From Sutcliffiella horikoshii (GTDB lineage Bacteria > Bacillota > Bacilli > Bacillales > Bacillaceae_I): a stretch of 64,000 nt of DNA. The notes below the pieces were generated by a model. That model made no database searches, was not told the DNA's origin, and saw only the letters and a list, made by a program, of their open reading frames with translations. The position numbers and the translations under genes are program-made. Below are positions 33,242 through 42,490 of the stretch, one piece after another; positions within the stretch are counted from its first letter, which is position 1, and each line of letters opens with the position of its first letter. The stretch is taken from assembly GCF_021991925.1 (NCBI RefSeq), contig NZ_RXZI01000006.1:1-64000 (forward strand). Direction: 5' to 3'.

Positions 33242-33775
33242 ATGAGAATGGAAGTCGGGGATTTACTTTTTGTAAAAGGGAATTGCAATTTCAGCCCTTT
33301 TATTCGTTTTTTTCTTAAATCTGAATACACCCATGTGACCATTGCAGTAGATGAAGAGCATATATGTGAAGTTGATTTATATCGTAAAATGGAAATCATG
33401 AAGAATCCGTATAAGGAATATGATTTATACAGATTGAAAATGAACTTGACGAGTGTTCAACAAAAAGAGCTGCTCCTTTTCCTACAAAGAAAGGTATCCA
33501 CTTCCAAAGGGTATGATTGGTGGCGGCTTATTTCATTATGTGTGAAACGTTATTTTCGTTGGAACATCATCATACATGAACAGGACCGTTATATCTGTTC
33601 CGAAATAATCGATAAGGCTTTTCAACATATAGGGATAGATCTGGTGGAGGATTTGGTTACAGGAGATGTAACACCGATAGATATCATGCACTCAGATCGT
33701 ATAAAATATGTCTCTTCCATATATAGACACAAGGGCAATCTATTAGAAAAAGGAGGTTTTAAGAAAAGCGGATGA
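33242..33775 (+). CDS. YiiX/YebB-like (NlpC/P60 superfamily) hydrolase
   Basis: A 177-residue permuted papain-fold protein. MEVGDLLFVKG at the start, the SEYTHVTIAVDE segment with catalytic His near residue 31, and DRYICSEIIDKAF with catalytic Cys near 120 fit the YiiX/YebB group, in which His precedes Cys. No signal peptide is present. Peptidase, amidase or lipid-acyl activity is possible. GGGGTGGAACT precedes the ATG. Confidence 0.75.
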   Translation: MRMEVGDLLFVKGNCNFSPFIRFFLKSEYTHVTIAVDEEHICEVDLYRKMEIMKNPYKEYDLYRLKMNLTSVQQKELLLFLQRKVSTSKGYDWWRLISLCVKRYFRWNIIIHEQDRYICSEIIDKAFQHIGIDLVEDLVTGDVTPIDIMHSDRIKYVSSIYRHKGNLLEKGGFKKSG

Positions 33776-33785
33776 GCCTTGAAAG

Positions 33786-33816
33786 AAAAGCTGCCTATAG
33801 GTAGCTTTTTTCTTTT
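33786..33816 (+). terminator. Terminator of the NlpC/P60-like gene
   Basis: AAAAGCTGCC, loop TATA, GGTAGCTTTTTT, then more T residues. Confidence 0.85.
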
Positions 33817-33920
33817 TGAATCATTTTATTTTGTCTGAAAAATTGATGGTAAAGAGATAAGAATCGTCGTATATTTAATCTAGTTATGTAAAAATTTTGA
33901 ATGGGATCAGAGGAGAAATC

Positions 33921-36900
33921 ATGATGATAACAAAGCAGTTGGCACAATTAATGGAAGAAACTGATTATCAAGCTGCGCTCCAACTATTTATGGATACTTT
34001 CACCGAATATACGAAAAAGCCGAGATTGTTAGCGGTCCGTGAGGTTCTAGCGTTATCGGACGATGAATTGAGACCGATCCTACAGGTCATGGACTTTGCT
34101 CTGATGGATGATATTTCTGGAATGCTGATAAGGGCTAAGTACCGGAAAAAGAAAACGGTAGCGTCCAGTATTTGGTATGCCGAAGAACTGATGGACCAAG
34201 GAGAGCTAGTAAAAGCAGAGACCATGCTTTTATCATTATTGGATGAAGACATCTCAAAAAAAGAAGAAGAAAAAATCCTATATAATCTGGCTATTGCCTG
34301 TATTCGGATGCGACGTTATCAAGCTGCCTATGATTATATGAAGAAATGCGAAGAATTGACTTCCGATTCCATGAAAACACGCTGGGGTTATTATTATCTC
34401 CAAAAAGGGGAGTGGGATGAAGGAATTAGTCTGCTCCTTGAAGGACTTCAGGATAAGAAAGACGCAGTCTATGCCTTTGGAATGTTAATCAGACATTATA
34501 TGCTTCAAGGAAATTGGCAGGAAGCGAAAGGCTATATCGATCGGGCCATGCTTCATTATCCTGACTTTCCAAGAATACAAATGGAAAAACTGCGATACCA
34601 TTATAAAACGAAAGAATGGTCCGAACTGAGGTGCACGGTTAACGCACTTCTAGAGGTTACCCCTTTTCATAGCTATCAGACCGTCAACAGCTTGTGGATG
34701 GCAGAAAGCTATTACCATCAGCATGATATGTCATCGTTACTTCTTTACCTGCAAAAGCACGAAACGGTCGCCACTCAGTCCCATTTTAAACATCTGCCAG
34801 AAACGGTAAATAGAGAATCTATCTTTATTAAAAAGTACAAACCGACGGTCCAAAAGAGCAACTACTGTGTACCAGCGAGTCTTGAGATGGTATTCAGTAT
34901 GTATGGCCATCACGTTTCACAAGAGGAAGTGGCGGAGTCCATTTTTAACGTTTCAGGTTCTAGTATCTCTAAGGCTATCTCTTTCTTGGAGGAAAGGGGA
35001 TTTTACTGCAGATATTTCTATAGCAATGTCGACTCGATCAAACAGATGTTACAATCAGATATTTCTGTCATCATGAGTTTGGAATATCCTACGTCCTCCC
35101 ATGTACAGGTGGTCGTCGGGTATGATGATAATTTGCAGTGTCTGCTTATACAGGATCCAAACCTGTCGGATGTCGTTTATGTGGAATATGAGAAATTTCA
35201 AGATGAATTCAGCAATAGTCACGCGTTAGCAATTGCTGTCGTTCCATCACAACAGGCTTCGTCCCTCCATTTTTTAGACAAAACGGAACATGAGGTTGCT
35301 GCTAGAATACAGGTGCTCGGCGAAAACTGTCATGAAGAGTTTGCCGAAGCGGATAGAAGATTCATCCGATATAATATAACAAACATAATCGTCGCTGCAA
35401 GTTACTTGAAATTCCTTGCAAAGCAGGATGAAGAAGACTTGCTGGAACAAGCTGCAACGGCTGTGGAAAAATCTAATTTTGAAAGAGAATATAAATATCT
35501 TATCATTGCAATGGCTTATGTCCGTGTTAAAAAGTGGAGCCGGGCGGAAGAATACCTTGAACATGTGAAACCTAATTATTATCAATCTGCCTACTGGTAT
35601 CTAAAAGGAAGAATCCATTACGAGAAGAATGAACATGAAAAGGCGGCAAGATGCTTTGAAAAAGGAATCACTTTTGAAGCGGATGACTTTGTACTGTGGT
35701 CCTACCTTGCCCTATCCACTTCCTTTTTAGGTTTGGCTGAACAGGCTCTTCATTACTCCAAGATTGCCATGGATATTAACGATCTGGATACATTCACCAG
35801 AATCAACCATGGAATGATTTTGTTTGATAATAACTTTTATACTGAGGCAAGAGAACAATTTAGTTCGGTTCTAAAGGAAGTAAAGGCCCATGGTCATGCA
35901 TGGTTTGAAAGAGCAAGATGTGACAAGGAGCTAGAACGATACCGTCATGCAGAAAGAGGATTCAGGACAGCCATTTCACTCGATCCCGAAATAGCCGTCC
36001 CTTATCGAGAGCTGTCCCACCTTTACGAATTTATCTTTATGCAACCAGAAAAGGTGGAACCTCTTTTACAAATGGGGTTAAAAGAAACGGAGGAAGCGAT
36101 TCTACTTCTCCTTGAACTTGGTGACTTCTATGAGCGCGAGAAAGAGTATGAGAATGCAAGAGCTCAATACCTACGAGCAACAGAAAAGTACCCCGAGGAC
36201 CCTTCTGGCTGGGTGAATATTGGGCACCTTTTAAAAGAAGAAGGGAAATTCAATGAAGCGTATGCTTGGTTGAATGAGCATTATGAAAAGTTCCAGGATG
36301 ACAGTGAATATTTGGTGAATGCAGGGAAGTATATGTGGGAAGCCGCCCTGGAAATGGAAGCACCTCGTGGCCATTTGGAACAAGCACTTTCCTTGTTAGA
36401 AAAAGGAATTAACCATGCCCCTTCCAATAGGGAAGACGCATTGGAACTGTATGTCAACCTAATTGAAGATACTCCTTATACAGAAAGAGGGATGCATTTT
36501 CTGCAGGTCAAACACGAAAATGACGTGGAAAACTATCTCTATCCAACGTATATGGGATGCCTGTATGAAAGTAGCGGGTTGTTGTATCAAGCAAAAGAAT
36601 GTTATGAATTGGGTCTTTCAAAGGCCTATGAAATACTCCCACTTTACCGTTTAGGAGAGACTTTAGTAAAGCAAGGGGAAGATAAAGAAGCCAGAAAATA
36701 CTACAAAATGGTAATAGAGCTTGATCCTACTCATGTTCAAGCCCACATCAATATAGCTGACATCTGTCAACGGTTAAATCACAATGTGCAAGAGCTTTTT
36801 CATATCCGTAAGGCATTTGCCCTTAACCCTTATGCCATCAATATCGAATATTTCGCTTCCCTGTTAAAGGAAAATGAGTTATTGGAACTGAAAGAGGAAC

Positions 36901-38144
36901 TAGAAAGTCTACTAAATGGTCGAAATGCTTCCTTTGTGTATGACAGCCTTGCTTATGTATTTGGAGCGTTGGAGGACTACGGGGCAGAAGAGGAGTTTGT
37001 GAGGAAAGCCATTGCTTTGGAACCTGAGGAGACCCCACTTCTCATGCATCAAATTCAAATTATGGTACGAAAGAAGAAATTTTCTGAAGCTAAAAAAGCG
37101 ATTCTGCCTTTAATTCATAAGGAATTGGAAAACCGAAACCTGTATGAGCTTTTTGTAGAAATCCATGTTAAGGCTGGCTCCATGCTTACATTGGAAAAAG
37201 TCGTAAATCGACTTAAACTTTCGGACCAAGAAAAGAGCAAAGTCAGTATGTACACAGCAGCTGCCTTTGACAAAGTGCTTTTGGAGAGAAGAGAAAAAGA
37301 AGAATATGATCTTACCAAAAAGAATTGGTTCAAAAAAATTAAAAACTTTGGCAGACTAAGTGTAGATTTCGGCATCTTGGTCAGTCTTTATGAAAATGCT
37401 TTGAAACATGACAGAGAAAATGTAACAGCAGTCTGCTGGCTCGCGGATGTCTACCTGCAACTTGATATGAAAACAGATGCCATTAAGACATACGAAAAGT
37501 TCCTGAAATATTATTGGGACATAGATGTCGCTTACGAACTAACTGCCACCATTATTGAGTATCTAGAAGAAGCACCGGATAAAAAGTATCATCTATACCT
37601 GCTTCAAGCGCGAGAGACGGTGGAAAGGTGTCTAGCCGAAGATGAATCATCAAGGTATCTGTTGCAGTTTGGCTATATCCTTAAATTACAAGGTCACATG
37701 AAGGAGGCGGAATCAGCCTATAAACAAGTAATCGAGTCCGACCCTGAAGATCCGGGAGCATATTATCAGCTTGCACTTCTTTTCAGAGAAACCCATCGAG
37801 TAATGGAAGCGAAAGAAACGATATGGAAAGCATTGGAGATGGAACCGGAAGACACTCACATACTTAATGAAGCTAGTATCGTCTTAAGATTGAATGGTGA
37901 ATTCCCAGAGGCATTAGAAATGGTGGATCGTGCATTAGAAATTGATCCTGAAGACGCCATGCTTTTATATAATCGTGCATGCTATCTGTCCTTATTAGGG
38001 CAATTCGAGAAGTCAGCCACTCAATTGGCTGAACTGTTTGAGGAGGATGAGGAAGGGATTTTCATTGAAATGTCATTGGATGATGAAGATCTGGCACCAC
38101 TGAAGGAAGCGGGGATGTTTCCTCTGGAAGTGTCTGAACAATAG
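33921..38144 (+). CDS. Giant TPR protein with embedded C39-like peptidase domain
   Basis: A 1,407-residue cytoplasmic protein. Residues 1-300 and 480-1390 are tetratricopeptide repeats (recurring A-x-x-x-Y/F-x-x-A-I/L and LDP/LEP-E/D starts, such as AISLDPEIAVPYRELSHLYE). Residues about 300-440 form a C39-like peptidase domain: C316 in SNYCVPASLEM, H394 in SSHVQVVVGYDD and D412 in QDPN, an intact catalytic triad. The extreme C-terminus is acidic. ATG 33921 or 33924 follows AGAGGAGAAATC. No partner substrate gene is visible. TPRs suggest a protein-binding platform for the protease or pseudoprotease. Confidence 0.85.
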   Translation: MMITKQLAQLMEETDYQAALQLFMDTFTEYTKKPRLLAVREVLALSDDELRPILQVMDFALMDDISGMLIRAKYRKKKTVASSIWYAEELMDQGELVKAETMLLSLLDEDISKKEEEKILYNLAIACIRMRRYQAAYDYMKKCEELTSDSMKTRWGYYYLQKGEWDEGISLLLEGLQDKKDAVYAFGMLIRHYMLQGNWQEAKGYIDRAMLHYPDFPRIQMEKLRYHYKTKEWSELRCTVNALLEVTPFHSYQTVNSLWMAESYYHQHDMSSLLLYLQKHETVATQSHFKHLPETVNRESIFIKKYKPTVQKSNYCVPASLEMVFSMYGHHVSQEEVAESIFNVSGSSISKAISFLEERGFYCRYFYSNVDSIKQMLQSDISVIMSLEYPTSSHVQVVVGYDDNLQCLLIQDPNLSDVVYVEYEKFQDEFSNSHALAIAVVPSQQASSLHFLDKTEHEVAARIQVLGENCHEEFAEADRRFIRYNITNIIVAASYLKFLAKQDEEDLLEQAATAVEKSNFEREYKYLIIAMAYVRVKKWSRAEEYLEHVKPNYYQSAYWYLKGRIHYEKNEHEKAARCFEKGITFEADDFVLWSYLALSTSFLGLAEQALHYSKIAMDINDLDTFTRINHGMILFDNNFYTEAREQFSSVLKEVKAHGHAWFERARCDKELERYRHAERGFRTAISLDPEIAVPYRELSHLYEFIFMQPEKVEPLLQMGLKETEEAILLLLELGDFYEREKEYENARAQYLRATEKYPEDPSGWVNIGHLLKEEGKFNEAYAWLNEHYEKFQDDSEYLVNAGKYMWEAALEMEAPRGHLEQALSLLEKGINHAPSNREDALELYVNLIEDTPYTERGMHFLQVKHENDVENYLYPTYMGCLYESSGLLYQAKECYELGLSKAYEILPLYRLGETLVKQGEDKEARKYYKMVIELDPTHVQAHINIADICQRLNHNVQELFHIRKAFALNPYAINIEYFASLLKENELLELKEELESLLNGRNASFVYDSLAYVFGALEDYGAEEEFVRKAIALEPEETPLLMHQIQIMVRKKKFSEAKKAILPLIHKELENRNLYELFVEIHVKAGSMLTLEKVVNRLKLSDQEKSKVSMYTAAAFDKVLLERREKEEYDLTKKNWFKKIKNFGRLSVDFGILVSLYENALKHDRENVTAVCWLADVYLQLDMKTDAIKTYEKFLKYYWDIDVAYELTATIIEYLEEAPDKKYHLYLLQARETVERCLAEDESSRYLLQFGYILKLQGHMKEAESAYKQVIESDPEDPGAYYQLALLFRETHRVMEAKETIWKALEMEPEDTHILNEASIVLRLNGEFPEALEMVDRALEIDPEDAMLLYNRACYLSLLGQFEKSATQLAELFEEDEEGIFIEMSLDDEDLAPLKEAGMFPLEVSEQ

Positions 38145-38153
38145 GGGAGGGAA

Positions 38154-38185
38154 GAAGGAACAAGGCATATGGAGCTTGTTCCTTC
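38154..38185 (+). terminator. Hairpin after the TPR gene
   Basis: GAAGGAACAAG (38154-38164) pairs with CTTGTTCCTTC (38175-38185). The stem is strong but there is no T-tract, so termination is uncertain. Confidence 0.4.
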
Positions 38186-38336
38186 CATCATTCCAATATT
38201 AATAGGTAACGGCGTGAGGTTATTTATAGAAACAGAACAAGAAAATAAGCTTGAGTTTGTTAAAAGTTTCTCGTTCCCATCAGGACTTGTTCAAAATCGT
38301 TATACAGTGACAAGAAGTGAAGGTGAGCAGGTGTGA
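38169..38336 (+). pseudogene. C-terminal remnant of a RibD/DHFR-like protein
   Basis: A 55-residue frame whose sequence (ELVPSIIPILIGNGVRLF, then LEFVKSFSFPSGLVQNRY) matches the C-terminal end of RibD-C/dihydrofolate-reductase-family proteins of the YyaP/YwjB kind, normally about 180 residues. The N-terminal two thirds, including the nucleotide-binding part, are missing. Its own terminator is still present. It is a deletion remnant and probably not expressed as a working enzyme. Confidence 0.65.
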
Positions 38337-38364
38337 CTCTATTGAGAGTGCACCTGCTTTTTAT
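38326..38364 (+). terminator. Terminator of the RibD-like remnant
   Basis: AGCAGGTG...ACTCT/AGAGT...CACCTGCT, then TTTTTATTATTTG; the remnant stop codon is inside the stem. Confidence 0.85.
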
Positions 38365-38385
38365 TATTTGTATGGAAATATGAGC

Positions 38386-38496
38386 TTCTACCATTAATCC
38401 GTCCGCTTTGACTCTTTAACTGTCACCTTCTACAATTTCCCGAACACTTTCTACATTTCCCAAACAACCTTCTACCACTGAACTTTAACCTTCTAC
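38386..38496. repeat. 21-bp-period array of TTCTAC motifs
   Basis: TTCTAC, the reverse complement of the GTAGAA core at 9.6 kb, begins at 38386, 38428, 38449, 38470 and 38491; the 42-bp first interval contains a degraded copy (TTTGAC at 38407). The extended form CTACATTTCCC or CTACAATTTCCC matches the GGGAAATGTAG form of the 9.6 kb array. The array follows a terminator, as at 9.6 kb. A strong GGAGGTGG site at about 38556 precedes only a five-codon frame. Confidence 0.85.
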
Positions 38497-38623
38497 AACT
38501 TTGAAGGGACTGTAACTACAATGTGGTAGATAATATGTAATATATGGTATTAATTGGAGGTGGAAATGCCATTGGCTGGATAAAAAAAGAAGATTTGGGC
38601 TTTTAAGAGAAAGGTTGTTAAAT

Positions 38624-39154
38624 ATGTACTTTAATAGGTTTATAGGAATAGAAAAAGAAGAAAACAAACATATAAAAGTAAGGAAAGCTGTCAGGGCGAT
38701 TGTAATCAGGGATGGGCATATATTGATGGTTCACTCCAACAAAGGTGATTTCAAATTTCCAGGTGGGGGTGTGGAGCAAGAAGAAACTCATAGAGAAGCC
38801 CTAATCAGAGAAGTGTTAGAAGAAACGGGCTATGCAGATACGTTGGTAGGAGAAAAATTTGGTGTGTTTGTGGAAACAAGAGAGGATATTTTCAACCACG
38901 ATGTCCTATTTGAAATGAATTCCCATTATTACCTGTGTGAATGCAGGGGAGAAAAAGTCGCCCAACAGCTTGAGGGATATGAGATAGAACAGGGATTTAC
39001 TCCGAAATGGATATTGATAGAAGAAGCAATTTCTCAAAATGAACTTGCACAAAAGCTAAGTGGGCATAACGGATGGATTGAGAGGGAGACTTATGTCTTA
39101 CGTATGATTTTGCAGTACACCAAGGATAATTTAGAAAGGATGATACAACCATGA
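38624..39154 (+). CDS. NUDIX hydrolase
   Basis: A 176-residue NUDIX enzyme. The box FPGGGVEQEETHREALIREVLEETGYAD lies near residue 45 and has the complete REVLEE core. The region after it (GVFVETREDIF...YLCECRG) is normal for the family. ATG 38624 is chosen from GAAAGG nine bases upstream. It overlaps the following histidine phosphatase remnant by 4 bp, which shows that the two once formed an operon. Substrate unknown. Confidence 0.85.
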   Translation: MYFNRFIGIEKEENKHIKVRKAVRAIVIRDGHILMVHSNKGDFKFPGGGVEQEETHREALIREVLEETGYADTLVGEKFGVFVETREDIFNHDVLFEMNSHYYLCECRGEKVAQQLEGYEIEQGFTPKWILIEEAISQNELAQKLSGHNGWIERETYVLRMILQYTKDNLERMIQP

Positions 39155-39401
39155 TCTTCGTCATCAGGCACGGTCAAACAGATTTTAATAAAGAGGGAAG
39201 AATGCAAGGGAGAAATGGTCTGCCCTTAAATGAAGAAGGTTTACGTCAGTCGAATGTGTTAAAAGGAAAATTAAAAGATGTGGAGTTTCATTATGTGTTT
39301 TCTTCCCTACAACAAAGAGCCGTTCAAAAATTGAAGCTATCATAGACAATCGGATTGATGTATTCAATCTTTGCGAGGCAGATGGATTACAATACATATA
39401 A
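39151..39401 (+). pseudogene. Truncated, frameshifted histidine phosphatase
   Basis: The first 60 codons encode a typical phosphoglycerate-mutase-like start, MIFVIRHGQTDFNKEGRMQGR with the catalytic RHG, and FSSLQQRAVQ. The frame then breaks in an A-run near 39326-39330; after a one-base shift it continues as IEAIIDNRIDVFNLCEADGLQYI and stops at 39401. The family needs about 190 residues, so both a frameshift and a 3' deletion have occurred. It is translationally coupled to the NUDIX gene. Confidence 0.8.
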
Positions 39402-39503
39402 CAATTAGTCTATCTTTATCTAAATTTAACTGTACAACTTAGACCTTCACCCATCAAGGTAAAACCCCATAAGATATCAAAAACTAATGGGGTGACCACA
39501 TAT

Positions 39504-41228
39504 ATGTTCGGAAGAATAATTAAACCGCGTTTGTTTCCTGCTTCCGTTAGAACAGTTGAAGGAACAAAGTGGGGATATATAGATGAGAAGGGGAAGTTTG
39601 TGTTAAAGCCGACCTTCGAAGATGCCGGTGAATTCCAGCAAAACGGCCTGGCGATTGTCCGCAAAGGTGGAGCAGCAGGGATAATTACTCAAACAGGTAA
39701 ATTTGTGGTTCGCCCTATGTACAGCTCCATTTTACCTTTTACAGAGGGCCGTGCGATTGCCATGTTAAATGAAGGCGGTTCTGTTGTTTTAAATGAAAAA
39801 GGTAAAGTATTGACCCAAAGACCGTACTCGTTTATCAGCCCTTATCAGGGAGGGCGTGCAGTTTTCCAGGATTCGAAAAATGGTGGATCCATACTTTACG
39901 GATACTTAGATCTTAACGGGAATGTAGCGATACCTGCCCAATATCAGTATGCGTTTGATATGAGTGAGGGGAAAGCACATGTACAAGTGAGAGATGGCTT
40001 GTATGCTTTGTTAGATTCAACAGGAACCCAACTTCAAACTTACCCGTATGAACAGATGAGTGGATTGAGTGAAGGGCTTATTTCTTTTAAAAGAACCTAC
40101 CAGGATAAAGCCGGTTATGTTGATGTGGCAGGGAGTATCGTTATTAAGCCGCAATTTGGGATGGCCTTGCCTTTTCAAGGGGGAAGGGCTGTAGTCAATG
40201 CTTCTAATGATTATAAAAATAGATACGGATTAATTGATAAGACTGGTAAATATATCATTCCTCCAAGATTCAATGACATAAACCAACTTGGAGGAAACAG
40301 GGCTTCGATTGGTAAAGCAATAAACCCTGAGCAACCATTTGTTGGCTCCACCTATGCAATAGCCGATACAGTGAGTGGACAGATAATGACGGATTTTCAA
40401 TATGATACAGTTAACAATTTTAAGGGAGAATATAGCTCAGTCACGCAAGGAATTAAAAGTTTCTTTATCAACAAGAGCGGCAGACAAGCGAAGGACCTTC
40501 CTGTTATTGATGGTATTGGAACGCTGTCCATCGAGGGCCAGCTAGTAAAAGCATTTGTAGATCAGAGGTTGTCCTATTATGATAAAAATGGAAATTTGGT
40601 GTACGCTCAAAATTCGCTCATCCCAGTAAATAGGAACGTTTCTATCCGTGAGGAAAAGTACCGCCCGAATAAGGATTATCTAGTGTATTTTCCCCAGCTA
40701 CAAGGGATGAAAAACAAAGAAGCAGAGAAAAAAGTGAACGAAGTCCTACGTACGCAATCTCAAATAATACCCGTTCCACCGGATAAACAGTTAGATTATA
40801 ATTACACAGGTGATTTTTCGGTTCAATTCCATAAAAAGAACTTATTAATCTTAGAACTTAACGGTTACAATTATCCTTTTGGTGCAGCTCATGGTATGCC
40901 GACACAAATCATGGTCCCGATAGACATTGATTCTGGTAAGATTTATACGCTGAAAGATCTGTTCAAACCGAACAGCGATTATGTAAAGGTGTTAAGTGAT
41001 TTGGTTGTGAAACAAATACAGGAAAACCCTGATAACTATTTCCCTGATGCTTTCACAAGTATAAAGCCCGACCAGCCATTCTACGTGTCGAGAGATTCTT
41101 TGTTTCTTTACTTCGAACCTTATGAAATAGCTCCATATGCGGCAGGGTTTCCGACTTTTGAAATACCTTTTAAGCAGATTGCTAGTATCATTGATAAAAA
41201 AGGGGCTTTTTGGCGTTCCTTTCATTAG
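39504..41228 (+). CDS. WG-repeat protein with C-terminal DUF3298 domain
   Basis: A 574-residue protein. Residues 18-340 hold WG beta repeats (WGYIDEKGKFVLKPTFEDAGEF, YVDVAGSIVIKPQFGMALPF, YGLIDKTGKYIIPPRF and others). The C-terminal 180 residues resemble DUF3298 of RsiV-type proteins (GAAHGMPTQIMVPIDIDSGKIYTLKDLF and FYVSRDSLFLYFEPYEIAPYAAG). No signal peptide is obvious. Binding or lysozyme-sensing roles are known for DUF3298 in RsiV, but nothing here shows them. ATG 39504 follows GGGGTGA. Confidence 0.8.
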   Translation: MFGRIIKPRLFPASVRTVEGTKWGYIDEKGKFVLKPTFEDAGEFQQNGLAIVRKGGAAGIITQTGKFVVRPMYSSILPFTEGRAIAMLNEGGSVVLNEKGKVLTQRPYSFISPYQGGRAVFQDSKNGGSILYGYLDLNGNVAIPAQYQYAFDMSEGKAHVQVRDGLYALLDSTGTQLQTYPYEQMSGLSEGLISFKRTYQDKAGYVDVAGSIVIKPQFGMALPFQGGRAVVNASNDYKNRYGLIDKTGKYIIPPRFNDINQLGGNRASIGKAINPEQPFVGSTYAIADTVSGQIMTDFQYDTVNNFKGEYSSVTQGIKSFFINKSGRQAKDLPVIDGIGTLSIEGQLVKAFVDQRLSYYDKNGNLVYAQNSLIPVNRNVSIREEKYRPNKDYLVYFPQLQGMKNKEAEKKVNEVLRTQSQIIPVPPDKQLDYNYTGDFSVQFHKKNLLILELNGYNYPFGAAHGMPTQIMVPIDIDSGKIYTLKDLFKPNSDYVKVLSDLVVKQIQENPDNYFPDAFTSIKPDQPFYVSRDSLFLYFEPYEIAPYAAGFPTFEIPFKQIASIIDKKGAFWRSFH

Positions 41229-41254
41229 AATTTGTATAGAGCAAGGATAAATGG

Positions 41255-41287
41255 AAAGGGTAGCTTACGGTAAAGCTGCCTTTTTCT
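41255..41287 (+). terminator. Terminator of the WG-repeat gene
   Basis: AAAGGGTAGCTT...AAAGCTGCCTTTTT, an imperfect stem with a T-run. The following gap to 41467 is AT-rich and contains three TAAAATTT-like direct repeats that may be promoter-associated. Confidence 0.75.
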
Positions 41288-41467
41288 ATGTGAGGAGAAA
41301 ATCCTTCCATTCCGAGACCGGAATATCCTAATCTATTCTTCTAATACGAAAAAACAGTCGGAACAAGCTAGTTAAAGTTATAAGAATAGATAGGAGAGGT
41401 TTGTAAAATTTAGTAAATGGGTAAAATTTCTGGTATGATTTAGTAAAATAGAGTAGGAGGAATGTAG

Positions 41468-41782
41468 ATGGCTAAAGTAATCTTCGAGCGTGATGATCAA
41501 TTTGCAAACAAGATGAGAAACTATCAGATTTTGGCTAATGAAAAAATTATCGGTGAAATTGCTAATGGGGGGAAAGAAACCATTGATTTAGAACCTGGAA
41601 CTTATACCTTTCAGATAAAGGTGGATTGGTGTGTAAGTAGAAGCTATACACTGAAGCTTGGAGAAAAGGACACGCTGCATTTTAAATGTGGAAGTCCTCT
41701 AAAGGGGTGGAGGATTCTCTTGTCTTCTATTTCCATGTCAAAAGAGAATAAGTTCATATACCTTGAAAAGGTAGGAAACTAA
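41468..41782 (+). CDS. Hypothetical beta-sandwich protein
   Basis: A 104-residue protein with alternating hydrophobic strands: YQILANEKIIGEIANG, then TIDLEPGTYTFQIKVDW, then SYTLKLGEKDTLHFKC. The GTYTFQI segment recalls PEGA-like or carboxypeptidase-regulatory sandwich domains. No signal peptide. AGGAGGAATGTAG precedes the ATG. Function unknown. Confidence 0.6.
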   Translation: MAKVIFERDDQFANKMRNYQILANEKIIGEIANGGKETIDLEPGTYTFQIKVDWCVSRSYTLKLGEKDTLHFKCGSPLKGWRILLSSISMSKENKFIYLEKVGN

Positions 41783-41898
41783 AAGGGAGAAAGCTGGTTG
41801 GATTCTTGCATTCTACCAGTCTTTTTTTTATACCTATTAAAATGGGTAAATTTGGGATGTTAACTTACATAAAGTATCACATAGAGAGATGGAGCTGA

Positions 41899-42471
41899 AT
41901 GATGGTTGGTTTGATTATAAAGTTGTTCTTTATGGCTTTTATATTATTCTTTTCTATATTTATTTTGTTTATAAGTTCAAGGCATAAAAAAGAACTTAAC
42001 GATTTAGGGGAAAGAAAGGCAATATTTATTTATTTATGTTTCATTTCGGTAAATTGCTTTGTAGGTTCCAAGGTATTTGATTATGAACCATTACTCTGGA
42101 TAAGTTTGATTGGAATAATAGGGATCAATATTACATTATACCCAATTAAAGTATTAAAGAAATCGAAGGTTGTATTATTGATTGCCATCGTGTTAATCGT
42201 TTTTGCTGCCTTAAGAGTCCCAACGCACCCTAGTTCATTTGAACAATATATCCATTCCAAAGAAGGGTTTGAATGCTTACTATTTTTTGAATGCGCTAAA
42301 CTGACTACGGTGATAGCGGAGGGTGATACATTAAGCACGAGTGTAGAGATTCTACCCGTAAGAGAATCCTTTTATGATTGGTATTTAATATTTGGAAAGG
42401 GCTATATAGAACTTGAAGGAGAGCAACCTTTCCGGGCAATTAATTTTGCCGGCTTTTGGATCGAATATTAA
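41899..42471 (+). CDS. Four-helix membrane protein
   Basis: A 190-residue protein with hydrophobic segments at about 5-26, 42-58, 66-82 and 92-105, followed by an 80-residue C-terminal domain (YIHSKEGFECLL to INFAGFWIEY), probably outside. Not recognised. GGAGCTGA precedes the start. A weak GGT/ACC hairpin with a T-run at 41790-41832 separates it from the previous gene. Confidence 0.55.
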   Translation: MMVGLIIKLFFMAFILFFSIFILFISSRHKKELNDLGERKAIFIYLCFISVNCFVGSKVFDYEPLLWISLIGIIGINITLYPIKVLKKSKVVLLIAIVLIVFAALRVPTHPSSFEQYIHSKEGFECLLFFECAKLTTVIAEGDTLSTSVEILPVRESFYDWYLIFGKGYIELEGEQPFRAINFAGFWIEY

Positions 42472-42490
42472 ACAAGCTGCGGTCCGATCA

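Noticed and set aside
38556-38585. Strong GGAGGTGG site followed by a five-codon frame
   Set aside because: Too short to support as a gene; possibly a leader peptide or debris of the eroded NUDIX upstream region.
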